The position numbers were made by a program, and so were the translations under genes. A stretch of 64,000 nt of DNA from NCBI RefSeq assembly GCF_003419895.1, contig NZ_QPMM01000002.1:496001-560000 (forward strand). Direction: 5' to 3'. Shown here in pieces: positions 17,422 to 27,800 of this stretch (positions within the stretch are counted from its first letter, which is position 1; every line of letters begins with the position of its first letter). The stretch is from Chitinophaga silvatica. GTDB taxonomy: Bacteria > Bacteroidota > Bacteroidia > Chitinophagales > Chitinophagaceae. A model generated the notes under the pieces. It saw nothing but the letters and a program-made list of their open reading frames with translations. It did no database searches and was not told where the DNA came from.

Positions 17422-18438
17422 ATGCAGGTATCAGAAAATGTTCCTCTCAGATCGTATAATACATTCGGAATTTCAGCTAAGGCAAAATATTTCGCTAAAT
17501 TTTCATCTGTTGAAGACTTAGCCGCCCTGACAACAAATCAGAAAGCCGAAAATGCACCGATGATGATCCTTGGGGGAGGCAGCAATATTCTGTTTACCCA
17601 GAACTTCGATGGATATGTCTTAAAGAATGAAGTGTCCGGAATTGAGATAATAGGAGAAGATGATGAGCATGTGTACGTTAAAGCAGGTGCTGGCGAGAAC
17701 TGGCATAAGTTCGTGCAATACTGCCTGGATGCTGAACTGGCCGGAGTAGAAAACCTCTCGCTTATTCCGGGAAATGTAGGAGCAAGCCCCATGCAGAATA
17801 TTGGCGCATACGGAGCTGAAATTAAAGATGTATTTCATGAATTAACGGCCTTCCATCTTAAAGAACAGGAGCTCGTTACATTTAATAATGAAGCCTGCGA
17901 ATTTGGCTATAGAGAAAGTGTTTTTAAGAAGAAATACAAAGGACAGTTTGCTATTCTTTCGGTTACCTACAAATTGAATAAAACCCCGAAATTTAATACC
18001 AGCTATGGAGCCATTTTTAATGAGCTCGAAAGCATGGGAACTGAGAAATTAACTATTCAGGCAATTAGCCAGGCTGTTATTAATATTCGCAGCAGTAAAT
18101 TACCTAATCCGGCTCAAATTGGTAATGCAGGAAGTTTCTTTAAAAATCCCACAGTTTCCAAAGAGCAGTACGAACAGCTGGAGGCTCAATACCCCAAGAT
18201 TGTTGCTTATCCGGTAGAGGATAACCAGATGAAATTAGCTGCAGGCTGGCTGATAGAACAATGTGGCTGGAAAGGTTACCGTAGCGGCGATGCCGGAGTG
18301 CATGTCAAACAGGCATTGGTATTGGTAAACTATGGTAATGCCAGCGGAAAAGACATCTATAATCTTTCTCAACAGATTCTCGAAAGTGTACACGAAAAGT
18401 TTGGTGTACAACTGGAAAGAGAAGTTAATATTATCTAG
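17422..18438 (+). CDS. murB: UDP-N-acetylenolpyruvoylglucosamine reductase
   Basis: FAD- and NADPH-dependent enzyme of 338 residues that makes UDP-N-acetylmuramate for peptidoglycan in the cytoplasm. FAD-binding segments: MMILGGGSNILFT, LIPGNVGASPMQNIGAYGAE. The proton-donor serine lies in NAGSFFKNP, and the C-terminus QLEREVNII is typical. The length and the presence of the type I loop match E. coli MurB (342). Its stop overlaps the convergent ypdA stop by 4 bp. Confidence 0.96.
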   Translation: MQVSENVPLRSYNTFGISAKAKYFAKFSSVEDLAALTTNQKAENAPMMILGGGSNILFTQNFDGYVLKNEVSGIEIIGEDDEHVYVKAGAGENWHKFVQYCLDAELAGVENLSLIPGNVGASPMQNIGAYGAEIKDVFHELTAFHLKEQELVTFNNEACEFGYRESVFKKKYKGQFAILSVTYKLNKTPKFNTSYGAIFNELESMGTEKLTIQAISQAVINIRSSKLPNPAQIGNAGSFFKNPTVSKEQYEQLEAQYPKIVAYPVEDNQMKLAAGWLIEQCGWKGYRSGDAGVHVKQALVLVNYGNASGKDIYNLSQQILESVHEKFGVQLEREVNII

Positions 18439-19400
18439 GCATTGCCTTTAATATGAGTAATAATCTTTCCGGCATGTTCTCTTGAGTTTTCAATAAACCA
18501 GACATGAGTGTTCATACCTCCGCAAACTACGCCGGCTAAATATATATGAGGCATATTGGTTTCCATAGTCACCGGGTCATACGCAGGTACTTTCATTCCA
18601 TCGTCCGATAAAATAATTCCTGCCTGCTGTAGCAGTGAAAAGTTGGGTTGATAGCCTGTCATGGCTATTACAAAATCATTCGGTATGGTGATACTGCCAT
18701 CAGGGGTGTTAATAATTACACTATCTTCCTCTATCAGGCTTATCTGGCTGTTGAAATATGCTTTAATAGATCCTTCTTTAATTCGATTTTCGATATCGGG
18801 TTTAACCCAATATTTCACTCTTTTCCCAATTTCAGTTTCCCGGATAACCATGGTTACTCTGGCACCTTTACGATAGGTTTCAAGTGCTGCATCTACGGCG
18901 CTATTATTGGCTCCGATTACAACTACATCCTGATCTGCATAAAAGTGTGGATCTTTATAGTAGTGAGTTACTTTAGGAAGATCTTCTCCTGGTATCTGCA
19001 GCAAATTAGGGATATCATAAAACCCTGTTGCCAGGATGATATGTCTGGCGTGATAAGTGCTTTTACTGGTATGAACGATATACTCGCCAGCGTTAGGATT
19101 GATATTTCTAACTTCTTCAAAAAGCTTTAGGTTGATGTGATTACTACCTGCCACTCTTCTGTAATATTCCAAAGCTTCCGGGCGGGTAGGTTTAGGATTG
19201 ATGGAAACAAAAGGAATATTTCCTATTTCCAACCTTTCGGAGGTTGAGAAAAAGGTCATGTAAAGCGGATAGTTATACAGAGAATTAACAATACATCCTT
19301 TTTCAATTACAATGTAACTAAGACCAGCTTTTTTTGCTTCCAGGGCACATGCAATACCTATTGGTCCACCACCTACAATCAAAACATCAAACGCATTCAT
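18435..19400 (-). CDS. ypdA: YpdA-family FAD disulfide oxidoreductase
   Basis: Flavoprotein of 321 residues of the putative bacillithiol-disulfide reductase family. FAD loop VLIVGGGPIGIACALEA at the N-terminus, NADPH loop VVVIGANNSAVDAALE at about residue 165, and the second FAD motif IYLAGVVCGGMNTHVWFIEN near the end. The thioredoxin-reductase CxxC is absent, as in YpdA. In Firmicutes this enzyme recycles bacillithiol; some Bacteroidota also make that thiol, but no bsh gene is in the window. It is the last gene of a three-gene minus-strand run, with gaps of 15 and 18 bp. Confidence 0.85.
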   Translation of the reverse strand: MNAFDVLIVGGGPIGIACALEAKKAGLSYIVIEKGCIVNSLYNYPLYMTFFSTSERLEIGNIPFVSINPKPTRPEALEYYRRVAGSNHINLKLFEEVRNINPNAGEYIVHTSKSTYHARHIILATGFYDIPNLLQIPGEDLPKVTHYYKDPHFYADQDVVVIGANNSAVDAALETYRKGARVTMVIRETEIGKRVKYWVKPDIENRIKEGSIKAYFNSQISLIEEDSVIINTPDGSITIPNDFVIAMTGYQPNFSLLQQAGIILSDDGMKVPAYDPVTMETNMPHIYLAGVVCGGMNTHVWFIENSREHAGKIITHIKGNA

Positions 19401-19415
19401 TCTTATATCGTTTTA

Positions 19416-20111
19416 TTATAAAGCTGCCATGTGATCCAGCAGTCGAAACATTATTTCATTATTAACTGACGAGAGATCAAAATGTTGTCTGATCATATCG
19501 GCATGCTGAACAAAAGGCCCCCCAGCTTCAAGAACTGCCGTATTATAGCCAATTATTTCTTCAATATTTTCAGGTTTCATTTCCATATGAAATTGCAGAC
19601 CAATTGTTCTGTCGCCCAGGATAAAGGCCTGATGCACACCAGCCGCGGATGCAGCAAATCGGGTAGCTCCGGCCGGAATATCAAACATATCTCCATGAAA
19701 ATGGAAGGTAGGAAAGTGGTGTGGGAACACCTTGTCCAGGGTGGCTGCCTGATTCTGGAAACTAACGTCTATAGGGAACCAACCTATTTCTTTCTGGTTT
19801 TGGGGGTAAACATCTGCTCCCAATGCACTAGCCATTAGCTGCGCTCCAAGGCAGATACCGAGTACCTTTTTATTTTCCCGGATCGCTGAAGCAATTAGTT
19901 CGAGTTCAGTTTTGATCCATGGATAGGTATCAATTTCATAAACCCCCATTATTCCACCCATAATTATCAGCCAGTCTATATCTTCGGGAAGTTTATCGGG
20001 TTGTTGTTCGTACCAGCGGGTGCAGGAAAGTTGGTGACCTCTTTGATTGATCCAGTCAGCGATGCAGCCCAAGCCTTCAAAGGGAACGTGTTGAAAGTAA
20101 TGAATGTGCAT
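19416..20111 (-). CDS. class I glutamine amidotransferase-like protein
   Basis: Protein of 231 residues of the GuaA N-terminal/GATase1 type. The nucleophile elbow is GICLGAQLMA, and the partner His-Glu lies in LQFHMEMKPENIEEI. There is no synthetase domain, so it is a stand-alone amidotransferase, perhaps a gamma-glutamyl hydrolase as in PuuD or YfeJ-like proteins. The substrate is unknown. It sits between the methyltransferase and ypdA in one transcript. Confidence 0.82.
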   Translation of the reverse strand: MHIHYFQHVPFEGLGCIADWINQRGHQLSCTRWYEQQPDKLPEDIDWLIIMGGIMGVYEIDTYPWIKTELELIASAIRENKKVLGICLGAQLMASALGADVYPQNQKEIGWFPIDVSFQNQAATLDKVFPHHFPTFHFHGDMFDIPAGATRFAASAAGVHQAFILGDRTIGLQFHMEMKPENIEEIIGYNTAVLEAGGPFVQHADMIRQHFDLSSVNNEIMFRLLDHMAAL

Positions 20112-20129
20112 AGAACGAAGATACGTCGG

Positions 20130-21011
20130 CTATTTTACTTCTGCTCTAACAAGTCTGAAATATTCATAACCTTTCATATTGGCACTAGCATCACCAAAGT
20201 AGGTGGCACGGTAATCGGCAGCTCCGCCATCGTATCTGACTTTCATATTTCTTTGGGCCATGAATAAGGGTAATTCAGCCGGATTTAATCCAAAATCCCA
20301 TTCTTCTCCTACTTTTTTGAGCAGTGAATTGATTTGTAAAAAGCCAAAATTCTCGGCAGGTTTTTCAAAAACCGATTTATTCACATAGGTAAAGATGACC
20401 TGGGTACCGGAAGGGAAGTCTTTCAGGTATTCAAAAATGGCTTCAGCTTCCTGTAGTTCGTGATTAGTGGTAAGAGCTTCCCAGATAAAGAGGGTTTTAT
20501 AATGTTTGGGAAGAAGTGGTGAAGGCATTACATCGGCAAGCCGTTCTGAATTGAGGTCTAATTCCAGATAATCGACCGGAATTGCTTTTTCATTGGTATA
20601 AGGATGCATAACCGCTTTCTTTACTCGTTGGAGTTGCGGATGATCTATCTCCACAAAATTCACACGTTTAGCAATATTTAAGCGATGTGCTCTGGTATCG
20701 AAACGTGCATTCAGAATAATGATCTGGTTAATTCCTTCTTTAACTACCGCTTCCATCAACATATCATCTATTAACCTGGTACGTGCAATGCCAGCGGTAT
20801 AGGTACCAGGCCAATTATATTGAATATAGTTGATGAAGAAGGAACGAATAAATCTGATTTGGCAAAGTTTTATAAGGAACCTGTGAAACCCCGACAAAAA
20901 ATTGACCGCATAAGGGTCGAATAACAATCGTTCAGTTTCAGGTTTCGTACTTTCAATAGCCCGGAAGGTAGCCATATAGATACCCATATTGCGAGATGGG
21001 AACCGGCTCAT
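20130..21011 (-). CDS. class I SAM methyltransferase, LCM/PPM-like
   Basis: Protein of 293 residues of the leucine-carboxyl-methyltransferase-like family of small-molecule O-methyltransferases. RTRLIDDMLMEAV is followed by the SAM region; here IIILNARFDTRAHRL replaces the usual GAGLDTRAYRL, so the first glycines of motif I are changed. Later LFIWEALTTNHELQEAEAIF (usually WEGVTYYL) and VIFTYVNKS follow the family pattern. The altered motif leaves SAM binding open to doubt. It is the first gene of the run with the amidotransferase and ypdA. Confidence 0.78.
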   Translation of the reverse strand: MSRFPSRNMGIYMATFRAIESTKPETERLLFDPYAVNFLSGFHRFLIKLCQIRFIRSFFINYIQYNWPGTYTAGIARTRLIDDMLMEAVVKEGINQIIILNARFDTRAHRLNIAKRVNFVEIDHPQLQRVKKAVMHPYTNEKAIPVDYLELDLNSERLADVMPSPLLPKHYKTLFIWEALTTNHELQEAEAIFEYLKDFPSGTQVIFTYVNKSVFEKPAENFGFLQINSLLKKVGEEWDFGLNPAELPLFMAQRNMKVRYDGGAADYRATYFGDASANMKGYEYFRLVRAEVK

Positions 21012-21133
21012 TTAACGTATATTCTTCATAGTTACAAAATATATCGTTGGTTATTTTGAGAATGATAGTAATGTAATGATCAAATATATATAAAAATGAT
21101 AACCTTATTATCGGGGATTTTTCCCGGTATCTT

Positions 21134-21967
21134 TTAGTCTACAGACACGATGAACTTATTAAATTTAGTAGCGAAATCTTCTCTTAAAGTTTGATCTATT
21201 CCATTCAGGAAATTAACTGTAAACCCACGTTGTAAGCGGCGGGTGTTACTTCCGGCCAATTCAAAAGGGCGGGAGTGCAGTATGCCAATGAGTTGCTGGC
21301 CCTGAAAAATAAGAGCGAGCCGGTATAAAGGGCTTGGGTCATCGATACCGCTTTCATAGTTTAGAAACAGTACATAAGGTTTAAGAACAGTTTCTTCTTC
21401 CAGTTGGAAGTTATGAATAAAAGGTTGCATGTCCTGGGTGCTTCTTCCTTTATGCTGGTTGAGAAAAACGGAGAGTGCGGATTCAATAATACTACCACTT
21501 CTAAGGCTTTTCTTTTCAGTATAACCATTAATGGTAGCCCACATTTTCTCGCCATTGGTGGCCACCGGAAGTTTAATATCTCTTTCCAGGGTTCCGGCCG
21601 GCACTCCGTTTACTTCAATTTTCCTGCCTTTTCGGAAGATAGGTTTGCTAAATTCATCCTTACTGATATCGAAATCCACATTTACCTGGTACCAATCTTT
21701 TTTAACGGGGGCACAGCGCAACGGAACGTAATCGAGCAATGATACGATAGGCTCGCCGTTTGGCTGATCCCGAACTATGGCGGATTGATTGACCCTTTCT
21801 CCTTTAATGGGAGCAGGTGAAGTGTTTTTTGGGGTTGAAGTAGGTTTAGCAGAACGAGTTGGTTGATCAACTTCCGTGCTCCCTTCATTCTTATACTTAT
21901 CCGGCCTGTATTTTAAGTCACAGGCAGATAGAAGCAGCATTAATACTGCAATAGAAAGACGGTTCAT
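21134..21967 (-). CDS. putative lipoprotein with SH3-like domain
   Basis: Protein of 277 residues starting at ATG 21967; a TTG three codons upstream is the alternative. The signal peptide ends in the lipobox LLSAC. A Pro/Thr/Ser-rich linker (residues 30-60) leads to an SH3-like stretch (VNQSAIVRDQPNGEPIVSLL through WYQVNV), a fold that often binds peptidoglycan or peptides. The C-terminal half is not recognised. It lies upstream of, and opposite to, the vgrG island; a link to the injection system is possible but not shown. Confidence 0.6.
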   Translation of the reverse strand: MNRLSIAVLMLLLSACDLKYRPDKYKNEGSTEVDQPTRSAKPTSTPKNTSPAPIKGERVNQSAIVRDQPNGEPIVSLLDYVPLRCAPVKKDWYQVNVDFDISKDEFSKPIFRKGRKIEVNGVPAGTLERDIKLPVATNGEKMWATINGYTEKKSLRSGSIIESALSVFLNQHKGRSTQDMQPFIHNFQLEEETVLKPYVLFLNYESGIDDPSPLYRLALIFQGQQLIGILHSRPFELAGSNTRRLQRGFTVNFLNGIDQTLREDFATKFNKFIVSVD

Positions 21968-22014
21968 ATTTAACAAGATTCATGACTCTGCCGCTCATTG
22001 CTCAAATATCAAGC

Positions 22015-22395
22015 CTAGAATTCTGAAAAGATAATATCGTTGTCGCCTAGTTGTAATCTGTGAATTTCCTGCATACTGGAAAATGGATCGAGAGGCGACC
22101 AGTGTTGTATTGTATAAAGTTGAATGTATTTGCCTTTAATAGCTTTTTCTAATTCTGTGGAAGTAAGGTGAATATTGGTTTTGGAGGAAATATAAAAAAT
22201 ATGTGGATTGTCTTGCAGGTGGATAATCAGACCAGGCGACCCACTTTTTATTTCAGCAACAATACCTGTAATAGAAGTGCAATTTTGTTTAGTAGCCTTT
22301 TTGACAGAAGGCATTCCTGAAATCAAAAGTACTAAGATACAGGAAGCAGCAATTAATAAGGCAGTAACACCTTTTTGGTTAGCTTTTTTATTCAT
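22015..22395 (-). CDS. small membrane-anchored protein of unknown function
   Basis: Protein of 126 residues. One N-terminal helix (residues 9-27) is followed by a compact beta-rich domain (SITGIVAEIKSGSPGLIIHL, FYISSKTNIHLT, KGKYIQLYTI) that looks like a small OB- or SH3-type barrel. It is not recognised. It sits 47 bp upstream of the lipoprotein gene on the same strand and is divergent from vgrG. Confidence 0.5.
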   Translation of the reverse strand: MNKKANQKGVTALLIAASCILVLLISGMPSVKKATKQNCTSITGIVAEIKSGSPGLIIHLQDNPHIFYISSKTNIHLTSTELEKAIKGKYIQLYTIQHWSPLDPFSSMQEIHRLQLGDNDIIFSEF

Positions 22396-22533
22396 ACTGA
22401 GCTGGCATAAAGTAGGTTAGGTAACCTCAAATTACAGAATATTATGATGTAGGAAAAATAATTGTTCAGGATTGATGGTAGTTTAAATAGAAGAACTTAT
22501 TTTTATAGGGTTATGTTGATGTTAGCCTTTTAT

Positions 22534-22550
22534 TGAACGATAGCCGTTCA
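22534..22550. promoter_or_regulatory. short inverted repeat upstream of vgrG
   Basis: TGAACG (22534-22539) and CGTTCA (22545-22550) form a 6-bp dyad with a 5-bp spacer, 20 bp before the vgrG ATG. It could be an operator or a leader hairpin; nothing else supports it. Confidence 0.25.
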
Positions 22551-22570
22551 CAATTTAATGTTTGTTAACC

Positions 22571-24352
22571 ATGTCTTTAAATTCATCTGCCATCATTACT
22601 ATTGATGGCCAACAGTTCAGACAATTTAAATATCTTAGTCTCTTACAGCCTATAGATGGGCATCACGAATTTAGTGTACATATCTATACAGATTGGCTTC
22701 TGGCGCTAGGGAGAACTGCTATTTCATTGTTGGGAAAAGAAGTACTAATAACGATTAATGCTGTTTTGGATAATGGTAGAACAGAAGGGCTACTTTTCAA
22801 TGGAATTGTTAGTAATGTAACTATGGGCGGTACAGCAGATGGGAATCTGGAATACTGTATTGTAAATGGAGGATGCCCAACTATTCTGATGGACAATAAC
22901 CCTGATATTCATTGTTATGAGCAGCAAAAGTTATCTGTAATAATACAAGAGCATTTGAAAGCTTGTAAAGGATTTGTAAATGAGATAAAAATAAATCCGG
23001 CTACCGATTCTTTGTTGCGCTATACGGTTCAGTACAGGGAAAGTAGCTACCGGTTTATCAGAAGACTGGCAGAACAGCGGGGAGAATGGTTCTTTTACAA
23101 TGGGCAGCAGCTGTTTTTCGGGAAATATAAACCTAAAGAATGGAACGTAAACTATCCATTAAATGTGCAGGAATTTTCCATTAATGCCGGTATCTCACCA
23201 GGCAAGGGAATTCATAAAAATTATGAGTACAGGAAGGGATGTTTGTATACCGAAGAATGGCCATCTTTAAACAATGGTAGTAGCTATGTTCAGCAGGCTT
23301 GTTCAGCTAGCAATCAGCTATATAATCAACCTTCCCTTTACCGTAGCCGGGATAGCTTTAGCAGTCAGGCACAATCCGAACTTTCCAGGCTTGTAGCTAT
23401 TTATGAGCAACATATTGTAGCAAACAGAGTAACTGTAAAAGGAAAGTCTGGTAATGCAGGAGTCAGAGTTGGGGATATTATTAATTTAAGCAACGGAAAA
23501 GATAAACGATTACAGGGTAGTTTTTTACTTACCAAAGTTCATCATCATTATTCTGGAAATGGTACTTATTATAATCTGTTTGAGGGAATTGCAGCAGAAA
23601 CGGCCATGCCAAAAGTAGTACTGGATAACTCACCGTATTGTGAATCACAGCGGGCTATAATTGTTGATAATAATGATCCGAAAGGATTAGGCAGAGTAAA
23701 GGTCAGATTCGATTGGCAGACGAGTGAAAGCTCCCCCTGGATCAGAATTGTGATGCCCTATGGCGGCCCAGGAAAGGGGGTATACTTTGTGCCTGAAATT
23801 AATGAAGAGGTTTGGGTTGCCTTTGAAGGATCAAATCCTGAACTGCCCTATGTTTTGGGTGCCCAATATAATGGTAGGGAAACACCGGAATGGAACGATA
23901 GTGAGAACAATATTAAAGTAATAAAAACCCGTAGTGGCCATACTATCCAGTTTAATGATTCGGCTGGCAAAGAGCAAATCAGTATTCACAATAAGGTAGG
24001 AAACAGCATCACATTTGATAGCTGGGATAAAAGCATCTCAATTAAATCGCCTGAAAGTATTTATCTGGAAGCGAAACAATTGTTTATTAATACCCAGGAA
24101 AACATAGCAATATGTGCAGGTGAAAGTTTTAGTTGCTATACCGGAAAAGATCTTAACCTACAGGCTACCGAATTGTTGCAGCTGAGAGCTGAAAGCGAAA
24201 ATAACCTGGTAGCAGAAAAGCATACAATTCACGCGAAAGAAGTAGAATGTACAGCTGGTAAAATAAAACTGGAAAGCACTAAGGAAAACCTGGAAATCAT
24301 CTGTGCTGCGCAAATCGATATTCAGAGCAAAGAGAAAATAAGTTTGTTTTAG
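22571..24352 (+). CDS. vgrG: VgrG-type spike protein
   Basis: Spike-tip protein of 593 residues. The N-terminal 340 residues follow the gp27/GPD hub pattern (YTVQYRESSYRFIRRLAEQRGEWFFYNG is the classic VgrG segment). A gp5-like OB fold comes next (CESQRAIIVDNNDPKGLGRVKVRFDW; SPWIRIVMPYGG), and then short repeats of the beta-helix needle (SISIKSPESIYLEAKQLFI; LNLQATELLQLRAES). It belongs to a contractile injection system, most likely the Bacteroidota T6SS (subtype iii). No core T6SS gene lies in the window, so this is an orphan vgrG/effector island. The frame is open to TTG 22562; ATG 22571 gives the usual start. Confidence 0.9.
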   Translation: MSLNSSAIITIDGQQFRQFKYLSLLQPIDGHHEFSVHIYTDWLLALGRTAISLLGKEVLITINAVLDNGRTEGLLFNGIVSNVTMGGTADGNLEYCIVNGGCPTILMDNNPDIHCYEQQKLSVIIQEHLKACKGFVNEIKINPATDSLLRYTVQYRESSYRFIRRLAEQRGEWFFYNGQQLFFGKYKPKEWNVNYPLNVQEFSINAGISPGKGIHKNYEYRKGCLYTEEWPSLNNGSSYVQQACSASNQLYNQPSLYRSRDSFSSQAQSELSRLVAIYEQHIVANRVTVKGKSGNAGVRVGDIINLSNGKDKRLQGSFLLTKVHHHYSGNGTYYNLFEGIAAETAMPKVVLDNSPYCESQRAIIVDNNDPKGLGRVKVRFDWQTSESSPWIRIVMPYGGPGKGVYFVPEINEEVWVAFEGSNPELPYVLGAQYNGRETPEWNDSENNIKVIKTRSGHTIQFNDSAGKEQISIHNKVGNSITFDSWDKSISIKSPESIYLEAKQLFINTQENIAICAGESFSCYTGKDLNLQATELLQLRAESENNLVAEKHTIHAKEVECTAGKIKLESTKENLEIICAAQIDIQSKEKISLF

Positions 24353-24830
24353 AATAGATGTTTTATTACTGAGAAAAATTTTTGTTCAAATAACTTGATG
24401 AAATAAGCTGTGCTGAAGCAAATGACAAATTGCTATTGTTAATCCAATATATGCCCGTTTTAGAATAGGTGTTTTATTACTAAGAAAAAGTTTTGATCAA
24501 ATGACTTGATGAAATAAGCTGTGCTGAAGCAAATGACAAATTGCTATTGTTAATCCAATATATGCCTGTTTTAAAATAGATGTTTTATTACTGAGAAAAA
24601 GTTTTGTTCAAATAACTTGATGAAATAAGCTGTGCTGAAGCAAATGACAAATTGCTATTGTTAATCCAATATATGCCTGTTTTAAAATAGATGTTTTATT
24701 ACTGAGAAAAAGTTTTGTTCAAATAACTTGATGAAATAAGCTGTGCTGAAGCAAATGACAAATTGCTATTGTTAATCCAATATATGCCTGTTTTAAAATA
24801 GATGTTTTATTACTGAGAAAAAGTTTTGAA
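24346..24830. repeat. 111-bp tandem repeat, four units plus a partial fifth
   Basis: The marker GTTTTATTACT recurs at 24360, 24471, 24582, 24693 and 24804, each 111 bp apart, and units differ by only a few bases. The unit contains ATGCCTGTTTTAAAATAG and GATGAAATAAGCTGTGCTGA, which resemble the effector gene's own start (ATGCCTGAATTGAAAGAA and GATGAAACAAGGAGTGCTGA). The vgrG end (TTTTAGAATAGATG) also belongs to the unit. So the array looks like amplified, decayed copies of the vgrG-effector junction. Stops occur in every unit, so it is not translated through. No other gene is present in this 479-bp gap. Confidence 0.9.
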
Positions 24831-27800
24831 ATGCCTGAATTGAAAGAACATGATGAAACAAGGAGTGCTGATACAAATGATACATCTGCCTCTTCTGGTG
24901 AAGGAACGCCAATGTTATTGGTTTGTGATGGTGCCACTTGTACCTGTACTATGGCAACAAATCCTGCACCTAAAAAAATAAAGGTAATCAGTCACCATAA
25001 ATTTACATTAAGCAATACCAAACTGCTGGCAACAACCAAAGAGAATAATACTTCTGCATTAAACTTTGGCACCTGTAAAGTTCCGGACCCTTCGCATCCG
25101 GTGCCATGTACCGCAAATCTTAAGTGGATAAATTATTATGAACATATTCACCTACCAGGTAATACTTATCCATTAACAGAAAACAGTAAAGCTATTTGTT
25201 TGAATAAAGGTGGGAATATCCAGATCATCAGAAATGGCCAAACAGCAGGCTTCAAATCTCCAGACCATCAGACTGATATAAATAAAGACTCCTTTCAAGC
25301 AACAAACAGCCAATCAGAAAATACCCCGGTGAATAATGAGTCAATAGAAGCTACAGAAAATACTGAAGCCAATATAACTACTAATCCTAATATTCGGGAA
25401 GCCAGAGATGAAAATTCCTTACCCATTAAAGACAATAGTTACAATGGAAAAATAAGAAAGAATGAAGTAGTAACATTTGAGCTAAACAAGCACATGGACA
25501 GGCATCCAGCGGATTTCTGGCAGGTTGTTGGCAAAGGAGAAATAGTGATGGCAGGAAATACTTCAGTTTTAGTAAAAGCCGATACCCCTAATACTGCTTT
25601 TAGTGTAATCGCCTATTGCAACAATAAACGTATCGAATCGGCAACGATAGTTGTACTGGAGAATAAATTGAAATCTCTGAAGCTGGATAAGCAATGCAGA
25701 ACTCATGAGACGATAGAATTGGATAGCAGCGATTATTTTGAGTTACCCCCTGATGTGGCTGAGCTTAATGCAGTTTGCTGGCATTGTGAAACACTACCTG
25801 ATCTTAACTCGTTCAGAGGAGCCAGAATCAGGTATTCATTTGACATGCCGGGAACTTATCAATTATACTCCTACCTCCAGACTATGGGTAAGGAACTGCA
25901 GGTTACTGTTTTCGTAAATCGACCTTCTTTGGAATTTGCAAGTTGGAGAGATACTCAGGGCTTAAAGAAATTTATTACAGGGTTTGGTGAAACGAATCAC
26001 CTGAGTTTAACATTCATGCATTCAAACAACCTATCGGTAGATGTAACAATAGGAGCCATTCATGAAACCAGTGGTAAACGGATATCACTTCAGCATTACA
26101 GGCAAAGAGTAGCTGACGACCATATTGGGATTGTTTTTGTTCCTGATAAGGTAAAACATAAAGAAGTCAAAGACGGGATGAAATTTTATGCACAGGTAAA
26201 ATTCAGTAATCCGGTTTATGCTTCATACCAGGATACAATATTGCAACCAGCTAAATTGCTGAAGCTTAAATCTGTACCAGAAATTGTATCTATCAAATTT
26301 CTGAAAAATAATAAACAGGTTTATTGTGTGGGATATGGGGAAACTCTGGATGGACAAGTATATGCAAGGAATTTATTGTTTAGTGAGTTAGAAATAGAAG
26401 TATATAGAAAAGAGTTAAGAGGTAATAAAGATTGGTTAAGAAAAGATACGAGGGTTTTTAATTGCAGAACGCATGTCAATAAAGATGGATTGGCTTTTTT
26501 TCAATTCAAGTTACAGGAATCTTTTCGCCATCAATACAAAGAAGAGTTTCATACTTTTTATGTGAAGATAAAGGAGGAATCATGGTTTGGAGCTCATGCA
26601 ATGATAATGGCTTTTCCTGAACTGACGAACAGTAAAAAAGGGAAAACAAGTGCAATCTCCCAAATACAGAAGAATAATAAACACAGTAAAGTAAATCAAT
26701 GTCCAGCCTGTAATGCTGATATTACAGTTGAAGAGATAATGGATATATGCTCTGATAATAAAGGGAATTTACTGATCAATGATCTTTCAAAGATTCAAGA
26801 TGCTATTTCAACCCTCAATAAATTCAGACCAATTGTAGGACTATCCAGGTGCATAAGAAAAGCACATTTTTTAGCTCAAATAGCCGAGGAAACCAGATTT
26901 TATCAGTTAAATGAAAACTTCAATTATTCTGCTAACTCACTGATCGAGACATTTAGGAGATTTAAAACAGCAGAAGGACGGAAAAGAGCCATGGAATGGG
27001 GGAGGAGTCAGAATAATGAGGCTCCTCCGGGGATTGAAAGACAAACAGCCATTGCCAACTGGGCATATGCCGGGATCAATGGAAATAGTCATGATTATAA
27101 GACAGGTGATGGCTGGAGATACAAAGGACGTGGATTTATACAACTAACAGGAAAAGAGAATTATAAACAAGTGTCGGAATATTTCAACAAGTATTTTAAT
27201 GATAAGAAGGTTGATTGGGTTAGTAATCCTTCCTTATTGGAAAATGATTCGGCAAGTGCAATGTCTTCTGCCCTATCTTTTTGGAAGAAGCATCAGTTGA
27301 ATGCCCGGGCAGATATAGGTATTTCAAGAGAAGTAGTAGCATTTGTTACAAAACCCTTAAATACAGCACTAAAGAATTTGGAAACAAGAATTGAGTTCTT
27401 TAATAGGGCAGTGAAAACATTAAGGTTAAATAATTGTATTCATTACAATGCCCGGAAGGATCAAATAGGCAGCATTGTAGTAGTAAGGGGAAACGGACAT
27501 CATAAGATTGATAAATATGTAGTTTATGAAACAATAGTTTGGAGAAATCTTACATTGGAAAAATATAATCAGTTAAAATCGACCGATTGTCTTCCTGAGC
27601 CTGATTACATCACATATCTGTCGCGTGATGCCTGGGATACTACTTATTTGGATGAGGTTACCGGTGATATAATTACGGTGAAGCACGACAACAGGCGTTA
27701 TGGTAGTTGTAATGAGGTGCCCCCCGGAACATATTATCTTTTTAGTGGTACAGCTACCCAAAAGTATAGCATGTATATCGGTGATACTCCCGGAGTTTCT

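Noticed and set aside
22015..22395. Small membrane protein as part of the injection system
   Set aside because: It is divergent from vgrG and shows no motif linking it to secretion; only its closeness suggests a tie.
24346..24830. Tandem repeats as a CRISPR array
   Set aside because: Units are contiguous at a fixed 111 bp with nearly identical sequence throughout; there are no variable spacers and no cas genes.
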